Of a stretch of DNA of 64,000 bases, positions 1 to 12,000 are shown one piece after another (position 1 is the first letter of the stretch; the number at the start of each line of letters is the position of its first letter). A model generated the notes under the pieces. That model was not told the origin of the DNA, did not search any database, and saw nothing but the letters and a program-made list of their open reading frames with translations. The position numbers and the translations under genes are program-made. Location of the stretch: NCBI RefSeq assembly GCF_036013975.1, contig NZ_CP107904.1:868001-932000 (forward strand), written 5' to 3'. This stretch comes from Kitasatospora sp. NBC_00458 (GTDB lineage Bacteria; Actinomycetota; Actinomycetes; Streptomycetales; Streptomycetaceae).

Positions 1-3000
1 ACCCGCGACCCGGGCCGCGTACTCCTGGGTGGCGGCGTCCACGTGCATGCCGCCGTCGGCCCACACCGGCCAGGCCGCCGCCAGGGTGCGGCCCTGCCGC
101 CGCCCGGCGCGGCGCAGCGTCTCGCGCTGCTCGGCGAAGTGGTCGAGGAAGGCGTTGGCGAACGCGTAGTCGCTCTGGCCGGCGTTGCCGAGCGCGGCGG
201 CGGCGGAGGAGAAGGCCACGAAGTAGTCGAGCGGGTCGTGCCGGGTCTCCTCGTCCAGCAGCACCGTGCCGTGCACCTTCGCGGCCAGCACCGCCTCCGC
301 GTCGACCCGCCGCTTGCCGTGCAGCAGGCCGTCGCGCAGCACTCCGGCCGCGTGCAGCACGCCGCCGACCGTGCCGTGCGCGCGCCGTGCCTCGGCGAGC
401 AGCGCCCGTACGTCGGCCGGCTCGGCCACGTCGGCCCGGACCACGCGGGCGCCGACGGCCTCGATCCGGGCCAGGGCCGACGGCGTGGGGGCGGTCCGGG
501 CGGCCAGCACGATGCCGCCCGCGGTGACGCCCGCCGCGCGCCGTGCGGCGGCGAGGTGCTCGGCCACCAGCAGGCCCAGCGCGCCGGTGCCGCCGGTGAT
601 CACGTGCGCGCCGCCGCCCAGGAAGGCGCTGCCCGCGCCGGCACCCGGCAGGCCCACCGGCCGCCAGGCACGGCGGCTGCGGCCCGCCGCGCTCACCCTG
701 GTCTCGGCCTCGCCGGCCTCCCCGAGTTCGGCCGCCACCGCCTCGGGCAGCGCGCCGTCCGCGACCGCCAGCACGCCGATGTCGATCGCCGGGTGCTCCC
801 GGCGCACGGAGCGGGCCAGTGCGGCCAGTGCGGCCAGCGCGGGGTGGGCCGGCGCGGACACCGGGTCGCGGTGCGCGAACAGGTAGCGCAGCGCACCGCG
901 CCGCGCCCGCTGCCAGGCCTGCAGGAACGCCACCGCCGTGTGGAAGCCGTACTCCACGGCGCGGGCGGGATCACCGCCCTCGCCGCCCAGGTGGACGACG
1001 TGCACCGGCCCGGGGCCGGCGGCCCGGATCTCCGCCGCCGCGTCGAACCCGCTGTCCAGTGCGACGACCCGGGCGGTCAGGCCCGCCCCGATCAGGGCGG
1101 CGGCCACGGCCGGACCCTCACGGCCGGCGTCCAGGACCAGCACGGTGCCGGCCGGCCGGTGCCCGGCCGCCGGGGCGTCCTGCCAGACCGGCTCGAACGC
1201 GACCACCTCGTCCGCCCCGGCGCGCGGGCCCACCGCGCGCAGCGTGAAGGACTCGATCGCCGCGACCACGCCGCCGGACGGGTCGAGCAGCAGGACGTCG
1301 AAGCAGAGCGTCCCGGCCGCCGCCGGGCGGGCGCTGGGCGTGGCGTAGGCGTACGGCTCCCGCGGCAGGTCGCCGTACAGCCGCACCGATCCCAGGGAGT
1401 ACGGCAGGTAGTCCGGCGACGGCGCCGAGTCCCGCGCACCGGGTGCGAGTCGGCCCGCCGTCTGGAGCGCGGCGTCGAGCAGCGAGGGGTGGAACACGTA
1501 GGCGTCCCGGTCGGCGAGCCGCGGCTCGGGCAGCCGCAGCCGCGCGAGCGCCTCCCGCTCCCCCACGGCGATCTCCTCGACCGCCCGGAAGCTCGGACCG
1601 TAGTCGAAGCCCAGCCGGGAGAAGGCCCGGTAGCAGCTCTCGCCGTCGCCCACGGTGGTGCAGCGGGCGCGCACGGCCGCCAGGTCGACCGGCGCGGGCC
1701 GGGGCCCCGGCCCGCCGAACAGCAGGGTGCCCCGGGCGTGGGCGGTCCGGTCGTCGCCGGCCGTGACGACCTCGAACGAGGTGTCGGTGAGCCGGACGAG
1801 CAGTCGGCGCGAGGCCCCGGCGGGAAGCCGGACCGGTGAGGCCCACACCAGGTCGTCGACACCGCGCACCGACCCGCCCCCGGCCAGCTCCCCGGCCAGC
1901 CGGGCCATCTCCAGGTACGCCACCCCGGCCAGCAGCATCTCGCCGCCGGCCACGTGGTCGCGGAGGAAGAACTCCTCGCCGGTGAGCGTCTTGGCGTACA
2001 CCCGCCGGGAGGCCGTGGAGAGGTCGGCGTCCAGCAGGGTCGGGTGCAGCGGAGCCTCGGCCGGCCGAGGCCCGGTGACCGGTCGCGGCTCGGTGGCCGC
2101 GGAGGACGCCGGACCGGTCGGGAACCAGTACCGGGGGCCGCCGAAGCGGTAGGCGGGCAGGTGCACCCGGCGCCGCCGTGCTCCCCGGTGCAGTGCCGTC
2201 CAGTCCACCTCGGCGCCGGCCACCCACTCGTCGGCCGACCGGGCCAGGTCGCCGGTCCCGGTGGCCGCGGGCGGGGCCGTCGGCTCCGCCCGCCCGGTGC
2301 GCACCCGCGAGGGCCGTCCGTCGAGGTGGGCGGTCAGCTGGGCCCGCAGTCCGGCGGCCCCGTCCGCCACCACGGCGAGGCGGTGCGCCATCGGCTCGCG
2401 GCCCAGCTGCAGGGTGTACGCGAGGTCGCCGGCCGGGACCGGGTGGTCCGCCAGGTGGTCGGCGAGGCGCTCGGCGGCGCCCCGCAGCGCCTCGGGGGTG
2501 CGGGCGGACAGCACGAACAGCTGCTCGCCGCCGTCCTCGTCGGGTGCGTCGGGCATGTGCGACTCCTCCAACACGACGTGCGCGTTCGCCCCGCCGAAGC
2601 CGAAGGAGCTGACCCCGGCCCGGCGCGGCAGCTCGCCTCCCCCGGCGTCGCGGAGCCGCGCCCAGGGCCGGGCGGTGCCGGCCGGCTCGAACGGGCCGCC
2701 GTCCAGCTCCAGGTACGGGTTCGGTTCCTCGATGTGCAGGCTGGCCGGGATGACGCCGTGGCGCACCGCGAGGACGGCCTTCAACAGTCCGGCGATGCCC
2801 GCCGCGGCCTCCAGGTGGCCGATGTTGCTCTTCACCGAGCCGATCGCGCAGGCGGGCCCGGCCGGCGCCCCGCGCTCGGCGCGCAGCCGGCGGAAGGCGG
2901 TGCTCAGGCCGGCGGTCTCGATCGGGTCGCCCAGCGCGGTGCCGGTGCCGTGCGCCTCGACGTAGCCGACGGTCTCGGTGGGGACGCCGGCCGCCCGGTA

Positions 3001-6000
3001 GGCGTCGACCAGCAGGTCCGCCTGGGCGTCCGGGCTCGGGGCCGTCAGCGAGGTGGTCCGGCCGCCGTGCCCGGCGACCGCCGCCTTGATCACCGCGTGC
3101 ACGGCGTCGCCGTCCTGCCGTGCCCGCCCGCCCGGCTTGAGCAGCACCGCGCCGACGCCCTCGCCGCGGACGTAGCCGTCGGCCCGGCTGTCGAAGGCCC
3201 TGCACCGGCCCTCGGGGCTGAGCATCCCGCTCTCGGCGAGCACCTCGTACACGCTCGACGTCAGGATCAGGTTGACCCCGCCGGCGATGGCCAGGTCGCA
3301 GGTGCCGTCGCGCAGCGCGGCGCAGGCCTGCTGCACGGCGGTGAGCGAGCCCGAGCAGGCGGTGTCCACCGCGACGCTCGGGCCGCGCAGGTCCAGCAGG
3401 TAGGAGACCCGGTTGGGGATCATCGTCAGCGCCGCGCCCGTCGCCGTGTGCCCCTGGGGCGGGCGGCCCTCGGCCCGCTGCGCCTCCAGGTAGTCGGAGT
3501 TGGCCACGCCGATGAACACCCCGACGCGCCTGCCGGCGAGGTCGGAGGGCCGGTAGCCGGCGTCCTCGACGGCCGACCAGACCACCTCCAGCAGCAAGCG
3601 CTGCTGGGGGTCCATCAGTTCGGCCTCGCGCGGGGAGATCCCGAAGAAGGCGGCGTCGAAGCGGTCCACGTCGGTCAGGAAGCCGCCCCGGAGCGGGCCG
3701 GCGTCCGTCCGGTCCCGCAACCCGCGGCGGTCCGCGGGCGCCTCGCCGACCAGGTCGTGCCCGGCGAGCAGGTGGTCCCAGAACTCCGCGAGGTCGGCCG
3801 ATCCCGGCAGCCTCCCGGCCATCCCGATGATCGCGACGTCCTCGCCGTGCGGCGGGCCGGCCGGCGCCTGCGCCGCCGGGAGCAGCGGCGCGGCGCCGGA
3901 CTCCGGGGACCCGGCGCCGAAGTGTGCGGACAGGCCGGCGGCGTGGTTGTCCCACAGGTACGCGGCGAGCGCGGTCAGGGTGCCCTGGCTGTAGAACACC
4001 GTCGGACGGACCTCGATGCCGTAGGCGGCGCGCAGCTCCACGCTGAGCGCGGTGAAACCCACCGAGTTCATGCCCGCCTCGCCGAACGGGACGTGCGGGC
4101 CGAGCTCCTCGGGGGCGATCCCCGCCAGGCGGCCGATCAGGCCGGCCAGTTCGGCGGCGAGCGCCTCGGTACGACCCCCGGTCCGCGCCGGGGCCCCGGA
4201 CCGTACCGGGGCCGCCTCGGTCCCGGACCCGCCCGCGGCGCCGAACCGGGCCCGCAGTTCGGCGAGCGGCAGCGCGGCCAGCGCGGTGCGGTCCACCTTG
4301 CCGTTCAGGGTGTGCGGGAAGCCCGTCACCCGGACCAGCGCGTCCGGGAGCATGTGGGCCGGGAGCCACTGCGCGAGCAGTTCCCGGGTGGGTTCGGGTG
4401 CCCCGTCGGCCGACACGTAGCAGGCCAGCAGGGAGCGGTCGCCGCCGTCGCGGCCGTGCGCCACCACGACGGCCTCGCGCACGCCGTCCAGCCGCCGCAG
4501 GGCCGCCTCGATCTCCTCCGGCTCGATCCGGAAGCCGCGCACCTTCACCTGCTCGTCGACCCGCCCCAGGTACTCGTACCGCCCGTCGGCGAGCCGGCGG
4601 GCGAGGTCGCCGGTGCGGTACAGGCGTGCGTCGGCGCCCGCGAAGGGGTCGGGCAGGAAGCGCTCGGCGGTGAGCTCCGGGCGGTTCGGGTAGCCGTCGG
4701 CCACCCCGTGCCCGCCGATGTACAGCTCGCCGGGCACCCCGGTGGGCAGCGGGCGGCGCGCGCCGTCCAGGACGTGCAGGGTGGTGTTGGCGATCGGGGT
4801 GCCCAGGGTCACCCGCTCGCCCGGCGCGAGCCGGCTCGCCGCCGACCAGATCGTGGTCTCGGTCGGGCCGTACAGGTTCCAGACCTCGCGGTTGCCGGCG
4901 AGCAGCGCCTGCGCGAGGTCCTCGGGCAGCGCCTCGCCGCCGCACAGCACGGTGAGGCCGGCGCCGCCCCGCCAGCCGGCGGCCAGCAGCATCCGCCAGG
5001 TGGCGGGCGTCGCCTGCATCACCGTGACGCGGCCGGATTCGAGCAGCTCGCGCAGCCGCAGGCCGTCCCGGGCGGTCTCGCCCGGCGCGATCTCCACGGT
5101 CCCTCCGCTGATCAGCGGCAGGTAGAGCTCCAGCCCCGAGATGTCGAAGCAGACGGTGGTGACGGCCAGCAGGGTGTCCTGCGGTCCGAACCCGGGCTCG
5201 CGGGCCATCGACCAGAGCAGGTTCACCAGCGCCCGGTGCGGGATCCGGACGCCCTTGGGCAGGCCCGTCGAGCCGGAGGTGTAGATCACGTAGGCGGCGT
5301 CCGACGGTCCCGCGGGCCCCGGGGAGGGGGCGGCCGGCGCGGCGGCGTCGTCGTCCAGCAGCAGGCGCGGCACGGCCGCGTAGCCGCTGGGGAGGTCGGA
5401 GCGGGTGAGCATCAGGTGCAGCCCGGCGTCCTGCGCCATGTGGGCGAGCCGCTGCTCCGGGTAGGCGGGGTCGAAGGGCACGTAGGCGCCGCCCGCGACC
5501 TGCACGGCCAGCAGTGCCACCGGCAGCTCGACGTCGCGCGGCAGCAGGACGCCCACCGTCCGGCCCCGGCCCACGCCGGCGGCGGTCAGCCGGGCCGCCA
5601 GGTCCGTCACCCGCGACCAGAGCTGCCGGTAGGTCAGCTCGGCTCCGGCGCAGCGCACCGCCACCGCGTCCGGGCGCGCCTCGGCCTGTCCGCGGACCAG
5701 CTCCCAGACCAGCGTGTCGGCCGGGTAGTCGACGCGCACGGCGGACGCGGCCCGCTCCTCCTCGGCCTGCTCCTCCCCGGTCCGCAGCTCCAGTTCGCCG
5801 ACCGGCGTCCCCGGGGCGCCGACCGCGTGGGCCAGCAGGGCGGCGAAGTGCCGCCCGAGCCGTTCCACCGTCCCGGCGTCGAACAGGTCCGGGTTGTACT
5901 TGAGCGTGTACCGGCAGCCCTCGGGCGCGTCCACCAGGTCCAGGGTCAGATCGAACTCGCCCTCCTGGTGCACGCCCTCGACCCGGCCCCGGACCGCTCC

Positions 6001-9000
6001 GGCCCCGGTCAGGTCGCGGGCCCAGTTGTGGAAGTAGTAGGCCACGTTGAACGGCGCCGACGACGCCGGGTCCAGCCGGCGCAGTTCCCCGGCGAGCGTG
6101 AACAGCGGGTAGCCGCCGTGCTCCAGCGCACCCAGCACCGTCCGGTGGAGCCGGTGCGCCAGGGTGCGGAAGGCCTCCTGGGCATCGACCCGCTCGGCCA
6201 GCACCACCATGTTCATGAAGTAGCCGAGCACGTCGTCGAAGCCGCTCGGCGGGCGGCCGGCCGTCGGAGTGCCGACGGCGATGTCGTCCTGGCCGCCGTA
6301 GCGGTGCAGGAGGGCGAAGAAGGCGGCCAGCATGACGCTGGAGAGCGAGGTGCGCTCCGCGGCGGCCAGCGACCGGGCCCGCTCCGACACCTCCGCCGGG
6401 ATCCGCCCGCTCACGCTCTCGCCGCGGAAGGTGGGCAGCGCGGGGCGCGGGTGGTCCAGCGGCAGCGCGACCGTGGTCCGCCGCCCGCGCAGCCGCTCGA
6501 CCCAGTACGCGCGCAGCCGCTCCCCTTCCGGCCCGGCGAGCTGTTCGCGCTGCCAGGCGGTGAAGTCCCCGAAGGTCCGGGCGGGCCGGTCGGCCGGCAG
6601 CGGCCGGCCCTCGGCGACGGCGCGCAGGCCGCGCTCCACCTCCTGGAGCAGCAGCGGGATGGACAGGCCGTCGAGCACCAGGTGGTGCACCGTCAGCAGC
6701 AGTGCCTGTCGGCCGTCGCCGAGGACGTAGACGGTGGCGCGCAGCAGCGGGCCCCGGGACAGGTCGAACGGACGCCTCGCCTCGGCGTGGATCCGCTCGC
6801 GCAGGGCGTCGTCGTCGACCGCCGTCAGGAAGACCTGCTGGAAGGGCAGTTCGGGTTCGGCCGCGATCCGGACGTACGGTTCGCCGCCGTCGGTGCGGAT
6901 CGTGGCCCGCAGCTCCTGGTGCCGGTCCAGCACGTCCTGGAGGACCAGGCGAAGGGCGGGCGTGTCGACGCCGGGGGCGAGCCAGAAGGCGAGCGGGAGG
7001 TTGTAGGCGTGGTTGCCCGGGGCGATCTGCTCGATCACCCACAGCGCGTGCTGGCCCGGGGAGGCCGGATGGGTGCTCAGCGTGGTGTCGGACCGGGGGC
7101 GCAGCACCCGGGCCACGTCCGCGGGAACGAGCGGCGCGGCGGGGAGGGACGGCTCGGCGGGGAGGGCCGGCGCGGCGGGAACGGACGGCTCGGCGGGCGC
7201 GGGGGCCTGCGCGGTGGGCAGCCATCCCTCCGCCAGGTGCGCGGCCAGCTCGCGCAACGTCGGCTTCTCGAAGAACTCCTCCAGCGGCACCGAGACGCCG
7301 AACGCCTCGTCCACGGCGGACACGATCTTCATTCCGCTGAGCGAGTCGAAGCCGTAGTCGGCCAGCCGGCGGTCGGGGTCGATGCGCTCGTCCAGCTTCA
7401 GGACCAGCTCCAGCAGCTCCCGCAGCCGCTCGGTGGCCGCCCCGGCCGCGTCCGACCGAGCCGGGACGACGGCCGTCACGGTGGCGGCGGTGGCGGCGGC
7501 GGAGGCCGTGGTGGCGGGCACCGCCGTACGCCGGTCGCCCACCGGGCCGTCGCTCCGCGCGACCAGGACGTGCTGCCCCGACTCCGCCGTCCCGGCTCCG
7601 AGGATCCGGGTCCGGGCGAAGCCCTCCTCGGCCAGCAGCCGGCGCCAGGCCTCGGGGTCGACCAGCGGGGAGCCGGGGATGCGCAGCTCGGCGTCCTGGA
7701 AGGCCCACCAGCCCTCCATCACACCGCCGGTGACGGTCAGGTAGGGGCGGATCGCGGTGAGCTCGTTGAGCAGCAGCAGGCCGCCGGGCTTGAGCAGCGC
7801 CCGGGCCTTGCGCAGGGTGGCCCGCAGGTTCCTGGTGGCGTGCACCACGTTGGTGGCCACCACGATGTCGGCCGTGCCGTCGGCGAAGCCCTGGTCGGGC
7901 AGGCCGCGTTCCAGGTTGAGCAGGTCGAAGCGGACGAACGGGTAGCGGGCGGCGAACCGCTCGCGGCCGTGCTCCAGGAAGCGCGGCGAGACGTCCGTGA
8001 AGGTGTAGCCGACCCGGCCCGGGTGCCCGGCCAGCACGGGCAGCACCCGCTCGCTGGTGGCGCCCGTCCCGGCGCCCAGCTCCACCACGTGGACCGCCTC
8101 CCCGGCGGCGAGCTCCGGAAGGCGGGCGGCCAGCGCCCCGCGAACCTCGTCCGCGACCAGCAGGTTGAAGAGGTCGGTCAGCGCGTTGCCCTTGTAGAGG
8201 TTCTCCACCAGCTGCATCGACGTACCGGGGAACATCACCTCCGTCCCCACCAGTTCGCCGCGCAGGAGCTGCGGATAGACCCGCAGGAACTCCCGGTTGA
8301 GGGTGACGGTGGGCGCGATGTCCGGGTAGCGGTCCGCGAGCCGGTCGAGCCCGGCCTCCCAGCGCTCCGCCCCGGCGGCCGCGTCCGCCGGACCGGCCGC
8401 CTCCGCGGTGGTGACGAGCTCCTCGCCCTCCCGGACCAGGAACCCGGCCTGGAGCATCAGGTCGAGCAGCGCCTCGTGCAGCCGCCGGAACTTGTCCCTG
8501 ATCCCGAGCCTGGCCCGCAGTTCCTCACTGCGGTACCGCTCACCGGCGCCCAGGAAGACGCCCATCCGCCGGTAGGCGCCGAACACCCCGGACTTGGAGG
8601 CCTCGTCCAGCTCCGCGAAGCCGGCCAGCACGGCGGCGACGTCGGAGCCGGGGCCGGACGGGGCCTGCGCTCCGGCGGCCGCGGCCGCGGCCGCGACGGT
8701 GGCGGCGCGCGGGGGCTCGGGCCGGACCGGCGGGGCCGGGATCCAGTGGCGCTTGCGGGCGAACGGGTAACCGGGCAGCTCGATGCGGCGGGCGGTGGCG
8801 GGGGTGATCCGCGACCAGTCGACCTCCGCGCCCGTCACCCAGTGCTCGGCCACCGCCGTCAGGGCGCGGCCGGTCAGCGCCGCCTCCAGGGCCTGGGCCC
8901 CGGCGGCCGGCGGCTGCGCCGGGGTACGGGTCGCGGTGCCGGTGGTGATCCCGTCGACGGCCTCGCCGGCCGCGTACGAGGCCAGCAGCCGGGCCGCCTC

Positions 9001-12000
9001 GGCGACCGAGCCCGCGGGCAGCGCGAGGCGGAACTCGTGGGCGGTACGGCCGGACTGCAGCGTGTGGGCGACATCGGCGAGCCGCGGGTGGCGGCGGGGC
9101 GCCTCCCGCTCCTCGGCCCCGGTCCGGCGCCCGAGGCCGGCCACCGCCTCGGCGACCGCGCCGATGGTCTCCGCCGCGACCGCCGCCGTGGGCAGCCTGG
9201 TGCCCAACTCCTCGGACAGCAGCGCGAAGTAGCGGGCACGCTCGGCCAGGCCGAAACCGCAGTCGATCAGGTCCGTGGTGAGCTCGACGGAGTCCGGCGC
9301 CACCCCGGCCAGCTCGGCGGCCAGCCGCAGGCACCGGCTGCGGGCGTCGGCCAACGGGTCCGGGAGGGCCGCGTCCACGCCCACCGCGCCGGCGCCCGTA
9401 CCCGCGCCCACCGGAGCCGGTGTGCCCCGGCGCAGGTGTTCCGCCAGGTCACCGGCGTAGGCACGCAACCGGTCCTCGGTCCTCGCGGACAGCACCAGGA
9501 GCTGCTCCGCCCCGTCCTCCGCCTGCTCCGTCTGATCCGGCTCGTCGGCCATCGGGTACTCCTCCATGATCACGCACGCGTTGGCGCCGCCGGCACCGAA
9601 GGAACTCACCAGGGCCCGCAGCGGAGCGCCGCCCGGCACGCCGGGACGCTCCGGGCCGGTCCAGGGCCGTGCGGCCTGCGGCACCTCGAACGGCGTGGTG
9701 GTGAAGTCGATCTCCGGGTTGGTCCGGGCCGAGTTCAGCGACGGCACCAGCGTCCGGTGGCGGAACTGCAGCAGCACCTTGGTGAGGCCGGCGATCCCGG
9801 CGGCCGACTCCAGGTGGCCGATGTTGGTCTTCACCGAGCCGACCGCCACCAGGGGCCGCCGGGCGCGCTGCGCCGGGTCGATCCGGCCGCCGAACGCGTC
9901 GACCAGGCCGGCGATCTCGATCGGGTCGCCGAGCATGGTGCCGGTGCCGTGCGCCTCCACGTAGCCGACGGTGTCCGGCGCCACCCCGGCGCGCTCCAGC
10001 GCGCCACGGACCAGGGCGCTCTGCGCGTCGGGATTGGGCACGGTGTAACCACCGCTGTTCCCACCGGAGTTGACGGCTGTCGCGCGGATGACACCGAGCA
10101 CCCGGTCGCCGTCGGCGAGTGCCCTCGCCAGCGGCTTGAGCAGCACCGCGCCGACGCCCTCGCCGTCCACGAAGCCGTCCGCGTCCGCCCCGAAGGCCTT
10201 GAGCCGGTCGCCGGGCGAGAGCATCCCCGCCCGGGACAGCCCGTGCAGGTGCTCCGGGTGCAGGATCAGGTTGACGCCGCCCGCGATCGCGGCGGCGCAC
10301 TCTCCGTCGCGGATGCTCTGGCAGGCCAGGTGAACCGCCGTCAGCGAGGCCGAGCAGGCCGTGTCCACCGCCAGGCTCGGCCCGGTGAAGTCGAAGGAGT
10401 AGGAGACCCGGTTGGCGGCCGACCAGTGGCGGGAGTGCGCCCCGGTGCTCACCCCGAGCGCGTTCGCCTCACCGCCCAGCCACTCGTAGTCGCTGTTCAT
10501 CACCCCGACGAACACCCCGACCGGGCCCTGGGCGGCCAGTCGCGCCGCCGGGTAGCCGGCGTCCTCCAGAGTGGCCGCCGCCGTCTCCAGGAACAGCCGC
10601 TCCTGCGGGTCCATCGCCTCGGCCTCGGCGGGCGAGATGTGGAAGAACAGCGGGTCGAAGGCGTCGACGCCGTCGAGGAAGCCGCCCCACTTGCTGTGGG
10701 CGCCGCGCTTGCCCTCCGGGTCGTAGTGCGCGTCCGCGTCCCAGCGGTCGGCGGGCACCTCCCGGATGCAGTGGCGGCCCGCGACGAGGTTCTCCCACAG
10801 CTCGCCGACCGTCCCCGCCAGCGGGTAGCGGCCGGCGACGCCGACGATCGCGATCCGGTCGTCGGACCGCTCCCGCGCCGCGGCGACCGGCGCGGCCTCG
10901 TCCACGGGCCCGGAGCCGGGACCGTCGGCGGACAGGCGACCCGTCAGGTAGGCGGCCAGCGCTCGCGGGGTGCGGTGCTCGAAGACCATCGTCGCCGGCA
11001 GCCGCAGGCCGGTGCGGGTACTGAGCCGGTTGCGCAGCTCCAACGAGGCCAGCGAGTTGAAGCCGAGCCGGGGGAACTCCGTGCCGGGGTCGACCTCGGC
11101 CGCCGAGCCGTGCCCCAGGACCGAGGCGGTCTCGCGCAGGACCAGTTCGGCGACGACCTGCTCGCGCTCGGCCTCCGGCACGGCACCGAGGCCCGGAGCG
11201 GCGGACGCGGGCCTCGCGTGCGGCGCGTCCGACGGGCCGCGCCGGGCCGGGGCCGACCGGCGGAACGGCTGTGGCGGCGCCCCGGCGGTCCGGAGCGGGA
11301 GCAGATGGGCCCGGTCGGAGCCGAGGGCCTCGTCGAACAGCCGCAGGGCGTCCCCGGTCTCCAGCGGAAGCACCCCGGCGCCGGTGAGGCGGGCCAGGTC
11401 GGCGTCGTCGAGCCGGCCGGTCAGGGCGCTGCGCTCGGCCCACAGGCCCCAGCCCAGCGACAGCGCGGGCAGGCCGGTGCCGCGGCGCATCCGCGCCAGC
11501 CCGTCGAGGAACGCGTTGGCGGCGGCGTAGTTGCCCTGCCCGGCGGTGCCGAGCGTGGCGGCGACCGAGGAGAACAGCACGAAGGCGCCGAGGTCGAGGT
11601 CGCGGGTCAGCTCGTGCAGGTGCCAGGCACCGTCGGCCTTGGCCGCCAGCACCGACCGCAGGCGCTGCGGCGTCAGCGAGCCGACCACCCCGTCGTCCAG
11701 CGTCCCGGCCGCGTGGACGACCGCCCGCAGCGGCCGTTCCGCCGGGATCGCCGCGAGCAGTTCGGCGAGCGCCGCACGGTCACCGACGTCGCAGGCCGCC
11801 GAGGTGGCCCGGGCACCCGCCGCGGTCAGCTCGGCGGCGAGCCCGGGCGCGCCGCCGCGGCTCACCAGCAGGAGGTCGCGCACGCCGTGCGCCTCGACCA
11901 GATGGCGCGCCACCAGGGTGCCCAGGGTGCCCGACGCACCGGTGATCAGCACCGTGCCGTCGGCGGGGAAGCCGGCTGTTCCGGCCGCCTTCGACCGCAC

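Noticed and set aside
1118..7708. Minus-strand 2196-codon frame overlapping the left megasynthase
   Set aside because: It is out of frame with the KS, C, A and MT motifs. Those read continuously in the frame set by ATG 15984, checked at about 10860, 3840 and 60-1.
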